In this document: positions 11,492 to 22,710 of the stretch, piece after piece
How positions within the stretch are numbered: the first letter of the stretch is position 1
How the letters are laid out: each line of letters begins with the position of its first letter
Source: Ulva prolifera
Lineage: Eukaryota; Chlorophyta; Ulvophyceae; Ulvales; Ulvaceae
NCBI GenBank assembly: GCA_023078555.1
Contig: CM041199.1
Location: 3,158,513-3,222,512, forward strand
Reading direction: 5' to 3'
Length of the DNA stretch: 64,000 nucleotides
Notes under the pieces: model-generated
The model's input: only the letters and a program-made list of their open reading frames with translations
Told to the model about the DNA's origin: nothing
The model's database searches: none
Translations under genes and position numbers: made by a program

Positions 11492-12434
11492 ACACACGAT
11501 CACACTAAATTTGCACCTTTGTCAAAGTCCGCTATAGCTACAAGAAGCTGACGGACATGCCATCAGCTATATGGACATGCCATCAGCAGTGCGTATCAGC
11601 TATATCTTCATGACAGCAGGATTGCGTAGATTCTGAGTTGATGCGCATCTGTTCCTGGGATTACTGTGCGCTTACGCACATAACCGCACAGAATCGAGAA
11701 CGTATCCGATCTGAAGCTTTCTGAAGCTTTGCCGGATGCGACCTCGAGGCGACCTCGAGCTCGCGTAGGAAGGATGTCGTGATGCGTGTGATCCTTTAAA
11801 GTTCAACTTTGCGAGTGTGAATACCAGCATATCATACGTCTACACAGGTCGTCGCTCATATGCCACTCATACTTACAAGCGTCCACGCTCGTGCACGGTC
11901 GCTTACGCAGGCTCTTATTTACCCCCCCATTTTCCGCATATATATGAGCGGAAGATTTTCGATTTGAGCGAGTTTGTTTTTCACGAGATGTTCTTTTGAA
12001 TTTTCGGTGTGAGTTTGAATAGCACCATGTGCATTTGTGTAAGGCAGTACCCCTAGTTGTGGGGGGTATGCACCGTAATGTACGTGCAGCTTGGTGGCCA
12101 GCAGTCCACCCAGAGCGGGCGGTATGCCATGCCCAACAGCAAAGCCACTCGTGGCCTTGCTGCAGGCGCATGGCACACCGCCCGTCTGCGTGGCCCTGCT
12201 CACTGCACCAACGCACACGAGGCTGTGTCTGTACCGTACATGCCTTGTCCCTGAAGTCTAATACACACTCGTGCTGCATGTGGCAGCCACATGGCTTGTG
12301 TCATGGTATATGATGGCTTCATGCGTGATCGCAATGGTCACACTCATCAGAGCTGCATCACAGATCCAGAAGGAAACTGGCCGTTGGATAAGTTGTGGGA
12401 CCTGCACATCTCAACTGCTTTATGTGGGAAGAGA
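11492..12434. other. no gene recognised
   Basis: It holds a short local duplication (ATGCCATCAGC at about 11559 and 11578) and a 22-bp segment (about 11843-11866) found inverted at 17227-17250. No protein family is recognisable. Confidence 0.4.
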
Positions 12435-12851
12435 TCCTGGAACATGCATGCATGCGCCTAGTGCAGCCTATGCGGCATCCGCCTGGGTGGTCACCTATGC
12501 TGCATGCATGCGTGCTAGCGGTTGCAGCCCAAGCGGCATCTGCCTGGGCGGGCACCTGTGCTGCATGCATGCGTGCTAGCGGCTACAGCCCAAGCGGCAT
12601 CCGCCTGGGCGGGCACCTGTGCTGCATGCATGCGTGCTAGCGGCTACAGCCCAAGCGGCATCCGCCTGGGCGGTCACCTATGCAGCATGCATGCGTGCTA
12701 GCGGTTACAGCCCAAGCGGCATCCGCCTGGGTGGTCACCTATGCAGCATGCATGCGTGCTAGCGGTTACAGCCCAAGCGGCATCCGCCTGGGTGGTCACC
12801 TATGCTGCATGCATGCGTGCTAGCGGTTGCAGCCCAAGCGGCATCCGCCTG
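12435..12851. repeat. 61-bp minisatellite, about 6.5 units
   Basis: The landmark GCGGCATCC recurs at 12472, 12533, 12594, 12655, 12716, 12777 and 12838, a constant 61-bp period. Each unit contains TGCATGCATGCGTGCTAGCGG and CCTGGGYGGTCACC. The first unit is diverged. The period is not a multiple of three, so it is not a protein repeat, and there are no distinct spacers. Confidence 0.95.
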
Positions 12852-12855
12852 GAAC

Positions 12856-15190
12856 ATGGCACATGCAGGCCACCAGTCTCGACCGAAAATAAGGAGAAGT
12901 ACAGACCAGCTAGGCAACGGGTAAAAAAATGCGGAGCAAGGTGGGGTTTGTGTTCGCGACGACAGTGCAGTCCAGGATCATGGGTCGCAGTTGCATCCCG
13001 TGACAAATAACATCAACGGAAAACACACACATACAGTCGCTTCTCGTGCTTCCATCAGCTTGAGCGTGGCAGCTGGTGGCGCAGTCGAAACAGCACATAT
13101 GCAATACAGATGAAACTTAAAAGTGATCGCACCAGGCAGTTGCCTTCCATCGATGTGGTGGAAATGCATCGAGTCAATGCTCGTTCTTCACGAGAAGTGT
13201 CGCTCTTGAAATTGCCTGGGACCTGCGAACGATTGCCTTGTCAAGAACGAAGACCGCAGAGGCAGTGCACCGCAAACGTTCCGCTGAGCCAACGCATATA
13301 ACGTGCACAGCTTAAAAACTTATATCTTCAACTGTGACCGTGGGTCTGGGCGCGCATCTGGGATGGTGTTGTGCAACAGCCGACATGCTGTTCGTAGGAC
13401 CAGACGTCTTATTCGCCAATGAGACTGCATAATACGATACAAGATGCCATCATACAGAGTCTGGCAGTAATTCTACGTTGTACGGCAATGCCATAGCACC
13501 GTTGCTCAATCGGCGAGCAATGCTGTCGTCCGTCACACGTTCGGGCACCAGCGGCCCGAACGTGTGACCCAAATTTTGGTCCAGCCCTAATTTGAAGCGA
13601 TGACATCACACTGACAAGTTTCACTCAAGTAATGAAAATGATCCAGCCGTTGCCATATAGCACTGTACAAGGTTTGCGTCGCAACGATCAGGGCCATAGT
13701 TGCAAAGTTCGGCCTGTGCGCGGCAATACTACCCGCAGCGGCGCAGCATGAAGCTCAAATAAGCATACCTTCAATATGAGGTTGGGAGCCAGGTTTCCAG
13801 CAGCGCTCATGTGTCCTTGTGGCTGCTGTATGCTAACAAGCTTAAGGGCATGTGTCCGTCCAGTCTGAAAGTCACGTCCGACGCTCCAACAAAGATGACA
13901 CGCATTTAGATATCGCAGCATTGCAGAGCTAAACATTCCTGATCAGACCCACGTTCTGCCGGCGACGTCGCGGTGATTGCATTCTGTTTGGACGTGCGGT
14001 CATGGCTACACCGAATGTATCCATTGGCATGACAACGGCGTTGCGACAGCTGTGTAAGTTGGTGTGGAACTAGCGTATGTGCTTCAAGACATTCATCTCC
14101 ACAGGCTCACTATTGATGATTGCCTCAAGACTGGTGAGCGGTTGACGCTTTGGCATGCATGGACACCAATGCAGCGGGTGTGGCGCTGGCGCAAACTCTC
14201 TTCAGCAGCAACGCTGGGTATGGTGGTCTGCGTGTCTGACCAGGCCAGCGTTCTGATACTTCCTGCGGTGATACGTACGGCCGCAGTGCCCGAGTGTTGT
14301 GAGAGAGAGACTGTCCAGTCACGCGTGACATTCTACAGCAGCAAGTTCAGCAAGTTCATCTACGTGTGCCAGCGCATATCAGGACACAAAGAAAATCTCA
14401 CACTATATGCCGATGTTGCAACTACATTGTCGATAGCGCAACGGTGTTCATGGGCCGTGTGTTGGCAACGCTGAAACCAGCAACGGTCGTATTCTGCGTC
14501 TCGTAGATCACACCTCCTACCGCAAGGGTCACGTCAGTCAAGCCTCAATGCGATTATCTGCAGTAGTCGGAAGAATCGGTAGATGGCACCGCACTCGCGT
14601 ACGAAGCGGCAGTCACGCAGCGGCAGTCAGGCGCATTTCCACACAATGACGGCTTCAGTCAGCACGATTTGGGAAACAGACAGTGAAGTGTCATGTTACT
14701 CATGGTCATTGTGTCATGGTTCTGTTGTTGCAATGTAGCCGTTTGTCTCGCAAGCGTCAGCTATGTAGCCGTGAAGAGTCGCGTCCTCAATGCCATACCA
14801 ATTGCATGCAGTGGAAGTTGCGGCTAATTTTTTTTTATGTGAATATCGCCGCGCCTGACACCTGATACTGCAACAAACTCCTGAAGTTATTCCCGAGCCC
14901 GGTTTAGTGCTGTAGTGCTGTGAAGCTTTTGGCATCTTGCTGATGACACCACAAGCCTGTGCTGTTCACGCCTGTCAGACAGGACAACAGTAAGATGAAG
15001 GAATCGTATCACAAGCACAGCTGCACGGGTTAGCGGTGAGACCGCTGACGTCCGTCCCCTCTCGGTGAATTGGCTCGTGTTGTTGCATTCTGTGGCGCAA
15101 GTCAGAGTTTGCGGCAGCATGTTGCTTGGATGCCTCTTTCGGTCCCGGATTTCGGAGTTGTCAATGTCCAAATGGATACGGCTATGTAAT
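12856..15190. other. no gene recognised; one hairpin
   Basis: No convincing coding region. The 136-codon ORF at 14064-14474 has no recognisable feature. A perfect 15-bp inverted repeat (13532-13546 and 13554-13568, loop ACCAGCG) stands out. Confidence 0.4.
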
Positions 15191-15202
15191 CATGCATACA
15201 TA

Positions 15203-15830
15203 CATACATGGCGGCGGCGGCGGCGCCGGGTGGTCAGGATCCGGCGGGGCCTGGGGAGCAGGCCGCTGCCGCGCAGGCAACGGCGCTGGATCAGGTGTTC
15301 AGGGCAGTGGCCCACGAGAAACTGGGGGACATCATGTTTATGCCGCCGGGTGACCCTTTGTGCATAGGAGATGTGTCGGTTGTGAACCCCTGTGCAGGTT
15401 CCTATTGCGGCCGTGCGGCCCGCGAGGACGGGGGTGCTGCGGAGACGCGGGACGTGCAGAAACGCACTGCTTATCGTTTGTACGACCCTGATGCGTATAG
15501 TTTTGTGCCGTTGTCGCATGAGACGCATGGTCGATTGGGACGGCCTGCCATGAATCACTTGAATCGGCTGGCGGAGGTTGCGTCTCGGTGTGGCAAGGTG
15601 AACCGTGCTTTGTTTGTGACGAATGCTCTGCGCCGGTTGAGTGTGGCGTTGTGCAAGGGGAATGCTCTTGTGCTCCGTGCGGGGCTTCAATCTTTGGCTG
15701 GCATCACCGGCCGAGCTGTGGTACGTGCTCGTGCCCGGCCTAGTGCCATGACTGCGTGAGTGGGTTTGCGTGTGTATTCCTGGCAACGGCTCGCTTCCCG
15801 GCCTCTGTCCTTTGTAACTACATACATGAC
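15203..15830 (+). mobile_element. LINE retrotransposon, 5'-truncated copy 1 with ORF C-terminus
   Basis: The frame 15208-15759 encodes 183 residues resembling the region downstream of reverse transcriptase in LINE ORF2 proteins of algae and plants: HEKLGDIMFMPPGDP, DVSVVNPCAGSY, FVPLSHETHGRLG and LSVALCKGN. The GCG-rich start is probably the truncation point rather than a true initiation site. After the stop comes a short 3' UTR ending CTGTCCTTTGTAAC followed by (ACATAC)n. The copy sits directly after a CATACATACATACATG stretch, as if inserted in a similar tail. The reverse transcriptase and endonuclease domains are missing. Confidence 0.75.
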
Positions 15831-15950
15831 GCTGTGGTACGTGCTCGTGCCCGGCCTAGTGCCATGACTGCGTGAGTGGATTTGCGTGTGTATTCCTGGC
15901 AACGGCTCGCTGCCCGGCCTCTGTCCTTTGTAACTACATACATACATGAC
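15831..15950 (+). mobile_element. LINE 3'-end copy 2
   Basis: It repeats the last 120 bp of copy 1, from the GCTGTGGTACGTGCTCG segment to the CATACATACATGAC tail. It joins directly to the tail of copy 1. Confidence 0.85.
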
Positions 15951-16154
15951 GAGTTGAGTGTGGCGTTGTGCAAGGGGAATGCTCTTGTGCTCCGTGCAGG
16001 GCTTCAATCTTTGGCTGGCATCACCGGTAGGGCTGTGGTACGTGCTCGTGCCCGGCCTAGTGCCATGACTGCGTGAGTGGATATGCGTGTGAATTCCTGG
16101 CGATGGCTCGCTGCCCGGCCTCTGTCCTTTGTAACTACATACATACATGACGAC
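15951..16154 (+). mobile_element. LINE 3'-end copy 3
   Basis: It starts at GAGTTGAGTGTGGCG, homologous to about 15637 in copy 1, and runs to the same tail. It carries GGTAGGGCTG where copy 1 has GGCCGAGCTG; copy 4 shares this variant. Confidence 0.85.
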
Positions 16155-16372
16155 GTGACGAATGCTCTGCGCCGGTTGAGTGTGGCGTTGTGCAAGGGGA
16201 ATGCTCTTGTGCTCCGTGCAGGGCTTCAATCTTTGGCTGGCATCACCGGTAGGGCTGTGGTACGTGCTCGTGCCCGGCCTAGTGCCATGACTGCGTGAGT
16301 GGATATGCGTGTGAATTCCTAGCGATGGCTCGCTGCCCGGCCTCTGTCCTTTGTAACTACATACATACATAC
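16155..16372 (+). mobile_element. LINE 3'-end copy 4
   Basis: It starts at GTGACGAATGCTCTG (homologous to about 15617 in copy 1) and ends TTTGTAACTACATACATACATAC. It is the last unit of the head-to-tail array. Confidence 0.85.
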
Positions 16373-16625
16373 GTCGTGCCGCACATGATGTATACGCTCA
16401 CGCGTGGTGATCTTGTGTAAGCAGGCCACGAGGACGCACAGAGTGATATTGCAAAGTGCATAGATGCGCACTGTACTAGAATTTTCATGTGCGTGATGGC
16501 GTTGCGCAGCCAAACAGCAGGATGAGCTCGACGAGTACATTACGAGTACACTGCAGTGGACTGTGTTCCCGGCGTGGTTGTAGTGTACACACCTGCCACC
16601 TACACACGGCCGTGTAGGTGGCTGG

Positions 16626-16681
16626 TTATTCGGATGCGACTCTTTTGTTGTATTTGTTTTCTGCCGTTCACTCTTTCGTTT
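16626..16681 (+). mobile_element. SINE2 tail fragment
   Basis: ATTCGGATGCGACTC ... TTTGTTTTCTGCCGTTCACTCTTTCGTT matches the SINE2 3' region. It is preceded by a 26-bp imperfect palindrome (about 16596-16621). Confidence 0.55.
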
Positions 16682-19600
16682 CCGGCACGTACCGATCGCC
16701 CTCTGCGCCACACTCATATTCAAGCACCAGACAGGATGAAGACCGCCTCTAGACCCACGATACGCAAATCATGGTGTTGTCCATGAGATAATGTTATGGC
16801 ATTCAGTCAATGTGTCTCGTGATGTAGTTTACCCGTTGAAATGCAGCCTAAAACAGGCAGACGCGGCTGCGTCAACAGCCTGCAATCTACACGCGAGGCT
16901 GTCTCAAACTGCAATTCACGTAAACTGCTATCGCTGCTGTGGAGATCAGGCTCGTCGTGACGTCCTCTATAGGAAGCTTAAGCTTTGACCAGTGGTCGGC
17001 GCTACCGGATGTGCGCGAAGCTGTTCAGCAGCCTGCGACGCGCAGACATTACATGCCAAGCCACATGCTGGTCAGGGCAACGTCGTGGCCACGACGTCGT
17101 GCGGCAAACCATCCGCACAAGCCAGGTTCCTTCGTGCTTTCAATGATGTCACAATCTCCAGGTCAGCGTTTCGATCCAAACATGGTGAACTTTACGCTCA
17201 TATTGCCGCTCATACGGAGGGGCTCATACGCATGAGCGACGACCTGTGTAGACGTATGGCTATTTCATAACAGAACTCTTGTCATGTTTGGTTGCCTCGG
17301 GGCGAAGGCCGCCTGATCGTCACGGTCAGACGGTATGGTACAGACGGTCTGTAACAATGTTTGTGATAACCTGCATGTGCACAGCGCTGCCAGTGTGGCG
17401 GGAAGGGGACCCAGCCAGACGACGAAGGTCTCGAGTGTATGGGAAGACAGACGAAGCATCTACTTGAACTCATACCGTCCGAGTCAAACGCTATTGCAAC
17501 CGCGCTGGGCGAAGGTGCAATATACCCTATCTGTGTTGACTAGTTTGGGTGAAGACTTGCACAGGTTTAAGTTGCTGTACACGCATGCATGCAGAGGGAC
17601 ACACACGGCAAGAGGAAGTCACATGGAAAAGCAGCTGTGCATGCATGCAGGTGGCAGGTGGCAGGTTTGTGTGCCTGCAAGTGGTGTGCTGCCAATGAAA
17701 TTGAATGAAATTGTTTGTCATCCTGCAACAAACAGCTATGATGGCACTGAATGTTCCTCCTGTGGGCCTGGCAAGCTTGAGAGCTCGAGATCTGCATTTG
17801 TCTACTCAGCACACTAAGCTGGCAGTCAGCCCAACAGGGTGGCAGGGTGCTGCCCTGAGTAGTGTGAAGACTGCGGGGGTGTGGCATTGCAGACAAATGC
17901 ATGCTGGCCTGTGCACAACTCAGAGCTCCCACAGCTTTCTGCTACTGCAAGTCATCAGTATTGCCTCCCTGCCCACAACAGCTGGCCTGCCATTGGAGAC
18001 TGTATCTGCACTGTGTCCTAGGCAGTGTCAACACTATGAATGCCTCCTGGTGCAGATCACAGAATGCCAGTGAGTACACGCATAAGCACCATGTACTCTT
18101 CATGGCCTTCCGGACAGCACCATGGCCACCTGCTATGTGATGCTGCATAGGCACAGCGCCGATGATGCAGGCCACAGTGCTGCTTCTGGTACTGGCCACC
18201 ATGATGATCCTGCAACGATTATCCTGCACCACCGATCGTGCGGCACCACAATTGCAGTGGATTGGCACCACAATTGCAGTGGATTGGCACAATGACGAGG
18301 GACAGGCAGAGGACAGGCAGAGCAGTCGATGCAGGGCTCAGGGCAAGAGAGCAGCATAACCATGCAAAGCAGTAGAAAGCAGTAGAAAGCAGTAGAAACC
18401 GACCAGTGGGCGCTGGAGACGAGGTGTTCATGCATGAGCACATTCAAGTAAAGTAAAGTAAAGTAAATCTGAAACTACCGAGCCGTATCCTATTGGACAT
18501 TGACAACTCTGAGTTTTAAAGCAGCAGGTGCTGCCCACCTTGCCGCATTCATCCTTGTAACACAGCATGTTTATAGTGACCGCAGTTCCCGTCTGAGCAT
18601 CTCCAGACCTCTCTTGGGTCTGAGCATTTCCAGACCTCTCTTGGCTTGTGACAGATGGGGACAGTTGAGGTAGGGATCATTGGTTTACCTCTCAGTCTGT
18701 CTGCAGCTCTGAAGCGGTGCAGGAACGGTGCAGGAACGGTCCTTCCCTTATTTCAGGCAAAGTAGCTACAGAAGACAGCTTACATGGCAGACCTTCAAGT
18801 TGCAGTGCAGTCCATGGCCACGCAAAGAAGCATTCACATTGGTGCTGTCACAGCACTGATGTGTCTCGGAAGCGCAGAGTGCAGAGTCTACATCACGTCA
18901 GCTCAGCACAGTCAGACAGAGGAACCTGATCTCAGACACCTGCTGGCAGCGCTTGAGCTTTGCGGGACTCCATTCAGACGGTCTCATGCTGTCACACGTG
19001 CGAGATTGAGTCGTGCGGAGCAGCTGCGCATCCGCTCAAAGCCTGTGCTGGACAGATACAGCCCTCAACATCTGCTGGATCTGATGTCGGAAATCTGTAT
19101 AGCCATTCAAGTCATGCAACAGTCGATCTACTGACCTCGATGTGGACACTGGTGTCCACAGGCGCACTCTGGCTTCTGGTGCCATGGCCAGCTACATCTT
19201 CCGCGCACGCGCAGTGACGCTACTACTGGTGTAAGTGACCTCAAGAAGGGATGAGATTCAACACTACTAGCGAAATTGTTATGCCTGATTGTGCAAGCCA
19301 CGTCGCCAGACATCAGTGCCCGCCGAAAAGTACGCGCACGAGCCTGTTCGATCTACATCGCTGCAGCAGGTGACCCATCGCCCGGAACCACACCTGGGAG
19401 AAAATTCGGAAATTCTCGGAGAGGCGGAGTCTTTGTGCATGCAAGCGTGGCGGTGGGTCACCTCGCGCAGTCAACGCGGCCAGGCTGAGAGCTGCAGATC
19501 CATGGACTGGGAACATCCGCCGCAGGTGAGTCAATTGAATCTCAATTTAAGACAGGCTCAGTTCAGGTCACCGTAGCAGCTGTGTACCGAGACGTCAGAT

Positions 19601-21000
19601 ATCTGCAAGATCTAATCCGTGAACGGAGGCTCGGGTTTGTCCCGTCAACTGCCAGCCGACTGCAGGTCTCTGTGTGATACGGATTCGCCTGCGCTGGTGG
19701 AATATTTCACGTTCACAGCATCTTCTGGTGAGATGAGTCCACCTTGTCTACACCGCGCCATGCTGCAGATCATGCATACGCGACATGCGTTCCCACCACA
19801 TCACGCATGGATCTACATACATCACTTTCATGCACTGCTCCGTCAGTTCTGCTGTCACGGCAACGTAGCAGCGCTGCCGCTGCGGCAGTGGCATGTCACA
19901 TATCTGGCACTGTATGACTTGTCCTGCACAGTTGCTGTGTGTAATAATTGTGAGGGCATCAGAAAGATGAGGCATGTAGGGTGTATCCTGAATCCTGCAA
20001 AGTGTTAATCCAGCTCAATTGCTTTAAAGCTTTAAAGCGCAATACCGCACAGTCACTGTGTTCCTGGCCACCTGTAAACCTTTTTATATTCTTCTGCCTG
20101 CTATCCTGCTGCTGTACTCTCGAGAAGGCCAACGCGGGAGGCTACAGAGTCATGCCAGGCTGTGTGCTGCTCCTACAGCGGTATGCTCACCCTTCCAGCA
20201 CCTTTGTCTGAGATTATTCCATGACACTTCATGCGGCCACTGCAATGGCTCAGCCGGCTTACAGGTACAGGTACGTACGCACACGTATGTACACATATGA
20301 GTGTGTGAGTTACTTGGGCTGTTCCGTGCTTGTCCCGTGGCTGTCCTGTGGCTTTTCCGTGGCTATGCTATTCCGTGGCTGTGGCTATTCCGTGGCTGTC
20401 CTGTGCACAAGGCGCCTCTCAAGGTGCTGTATGGCGTGTCTCGGAGTTGCTCTTCTATGTGGTGACCGTCCAGATCCGTGGCTTCAAGCAAGTTGCTGCA
20501 TGCCGGCAGTGTGCTGCTGCAGTGTACTCGTGTTGCCACCACCTTCAACGCGATTGCTCCCGAATGCTGCTCTCACACTTCGGTCTGTCACCCAGAAATA
20601 TAACCAGCCCTTGTCTGACTTGTGCTTGGCGCAGCACCACCACTGTATTCCGCAGCACCACCACCATGTCCCCGTGCACTGTTTGCCACCCTGTTGGCTG
20701 CCAGGCAGCCATCTGCAGGCTGCCGTGCCTGGCTGTGCATCTGCATCTGCCTCTGTCAGCCTCTGTGCTCTGCTGCGCCAGGGCGCTGTGGGCTGTTTGC
20801 TGCTTACATGCCACACCACTCTCCGGAAAAATGTGTGCCACAAGGACTCGGAGGAAGAAGTCGGAACGCATGACTGGCATACAACACCTAGAACCTCTCA
20901 TACACCAACTTTATGTCCATGTGCTATGTCCATGTGCTATGGTCTCCTTGCTTGGGAAGATGTGACAGGTAAGAAGGCAGCACGACACTGGATGGGGGGT
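16682..21000. other. no gene recognised; short tandem repeats
   Basis: Several ORFs over 100 codons occur (18784-19134, 19619-20008, 20221-21006) but none shows a signal peptide, domain or conserved motif I recognise. Local repeats include GATTGGCACCACAATTGCAGTG twice near 18240-18285, AAAGCAGTAG three times near 18364-18395, AGTAA-type repeats near 18447-18468, and CCGTGGCTGTCC-type units near 20335-20405. Confidence 0.35.
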
Positions 21001-21075
21001 CACTGACAGCATGTCCTGCTGCTGTCACTGACAGCATATCCTGCTGCTGTCACTGACAGCATATCCTGCTGCTGT
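21001..21075. repeat. 25-bp tandem repeat, three units
   Basis: Units at 21001-21025, 21026-21050 and 21051-21075 (CACTGACAGCATATCCTGCT...), nearly identical. Confidence 0.95.
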
Positions 21076-21308
21076 GCCATACATTGACGTTGGCAGCATG
21101 CACCCTTGCTGGTGCTTCTGAAATTCTGTGCTGGCATGTGTCAGAATGTCTCCTGTGATGCAGCTGCACGCGCTGTGATGTCTGCCAGGTGGTACTTGTG
21201 TGACTAAGCAGGCAGGCAAACTTCCAACAATTGCACTGGCACTGGCGGCTGTCAGGCATTATGTTATGAAAATGAAAAATATTTGACTAGGAGACGGTCA
21301 CACAAGGA

Positions 21309-21366
21309 GCCATTCTTACCACAGGATTGAGGTCAATGCCATTCTTACCACAGGATTGAGGTCAAT
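21309..21366. repeat. 29-bp direct duplication upstream of a GHCR gene
   Basis: Two identical adjacent units (21309-21337 and 21338-21366), about 200 bp before the ATG at 21565. A regulatory role is possible but not shown. Confidence 0.9.
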
Positions 21367-21564
21367 GCCAATGGCCCACCGACGCCAGATGCCTGTTGCA
21401 GGCTCTCCAAGCAGCTCTCCAAGTGCTTACCTAGGCCTGGGCACTAACATACCCCTGCCAACCCCACTTGGCCAGGTCAGCTGCAGCTTCATCCACTTAC
21501 TTGAAACGTGTGCAAAGCGCACCACAAAATCTTCGGAATCCTCTATTTCACAAGGGTACCTGCA

Positions 21565-22710
21565 ATGCCTGACAAACGCCGACAAACGCCGACAAACGCC
21601 GACACCATTCTCGTTGGCCTGTTGTTGGCTCTCCTGACCATCTCCACTTTAGCTGCATCCAAGACCAGTGGCAGATGGCAGCAGCAGGTTGCACGGCAAG
21701 ACCCGCCATTATCCACAACCATCTCTGCTGAGCACAGTGCCTTCACAGCTGATGAGGCCGAGGACACGCCAGAGCTGTTTCCTGTCGCCGAGCCCTTCAT
21801 CGTCCGCGCCGCAAACGTCGGTGACCCAGTCAGCGCCGAGTTGCAGGCCCAGCTTGAAGCCGAGGTGACACGCAGCGAAGGCACCAGTGGTGCTACAGGG
21901 GCCTTCCGGGCGCTGTTACACGGCACAAAGAAGCCAGAAAAGTACCCCGTGTGCGTCCGGTGCAGGATGGTGAGGTGCAGCAAGGGCTTCTGCACGGGGC
22001 ACTGCCGCAAGAACCGCCAGCTGCACAAATGCAGCAGCAACAACGTGGCCTCGCCGGAGCCAGAGAGAGAGGATCCTGATCATGATGGCGGCTGTGGCAG
22101 GCAGCCCACTCTGCAGGAGGTCCAGAGCCTGCCTTCTGACGCCATCGAGGAGTACGACACGGTGGTGGTGACCGCGGAGGCGCCGTACATCGGCTGCGCC
22201 GACATCGCCAACCGTCCCAACGGCTGCCCTGCCCGCGGCACGCGTGCGACACTCCCCGGCGGCAGGCAGGTCTCGGTGATGACCAGTGTCTGCAGGACGG
22301 AGCACTATGTGCCAGACTGTGGTTCACCGCTGCTGCCGTTCGGCGCGTGCGAGTGCTTCTACCGCGACGCGTACGTGGCGGTTCCAGGCGTGCGCGGGCC
22401 GCCATTGCGCACCGTCCGGGCAGCCTGCAGCACGGCAGAGCTGGTGGCCGGGTACGGCGTCGGCGGCGCTGACGGCTCTCCGTCAGAGGGCGGCATCACA
22501 GTGCAGCCTCGAGGGGCCACGACGGAGACCTTGTACTCAGATTTCAGAGACCCGGGGCAGCAGCCTGCCTTTTTTTACGCTGTGAATGCGTCAGTTAGGT
22601 CGATAGATGTGGAGCTGGAGCTAGAGATCTACCCTGCGGTGGTGGTGTCGTCGGCTGAGGTGCAGGCGCAGTCTGACTACGATGTTTCCGAGGACTATGA
22701 CTATGATTAG
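21565..22710 (+). CDS. GHCR-family secreted cysteine-rich protein, complete (381 aa)
   Basis: I chose the ATG at 21565 because it starts a basic n-region (about 14 residues, partly coded by a 10-bp DNA repeat, GACAAACGCC) followed by a hydrophobic core (ILVGLLLALLTISTLA) and an AAS cleavage site. Then come the leader (PFIVRAANVGDPVSAELQA, about residues 75-95), the RALLHG motif, cysteine module 1 (CVRCRMVRC ... CTGHCR ... C, about 125-160), an acidic linker, YDTVVVTAEAPYIGC (about 195-210), module 2 (GCPARGTR ... CRTEHYVPDC ... SPLLPFGACEC), GGADGSPS, module 3 with a VQP motif and an NAS sequon, and a tail DYDVSEDYDYD. No intron is needed. It is probably extracellular; function unknown. All module cysteines are present. 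Confidence 0.88.
   Translation: MPDKRRQTPTNADTILVGLLLALLTISTLAASKTSGRWQQQVARQDPPLSTTISAEHSAFTADEAEDTPELFPVAEPFIVRAANVGDPVSAELQAQLEAEVTRSEGTSGATGAFRALLHGTKKPEKYPVCVRCRMVRCSKGFCTGHCRKNRQLHKCSSNNVASPEPEREDPDHDGGCGRQPTLQEVQSLPSDAIEEYDTVVVTAEAPYIGCADIANRPNGCPARGTRATLPGGRQVSVMTSVCRTEHYVPDCGSPLLPFGACECFYRDAYVAVPGVRGPPLRTVRAACSTAELVAGYGVGGADGSPSEGGITVQPRGATTETLYSDFRDPGQQPAFFYAVNASVRSIDVELELEIYPAVVVSSAEVQAQSDYDVSEDYDYD

Noticed and set aside
10465..11551. ORFs of 264-307 codons
   Set aside because: Same composition effect inside SINE1-type sequence; only the first part is a GHCR fragment.
12435..12851. Regular repeat considered as a CRISPR-like array
   Set aside because: Whole 61-bp units repeat without unique spacers, in a eukaryotic context; it is a minisatellite.
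14064..14474. 136-codon ORF as a gene
   Set aside because: No signal peptide, domain, repeat or splice context supports it.
20221..21006. 261-codon ORF as a membrane or cysteine-rich protein gene
   Set aside because: Its open frame is partly due to a local CCGTGGCTGT repeat; another ORF of similar length overlaps in a second frame, with no motif support.
21565..22710. GHCR proteins considered as pherophorins of volvocine algae
   Set aside because: Cysteine spacing, the GHCR motif and lack of a hydroxyproline rod do not fit the pherophorin domain.
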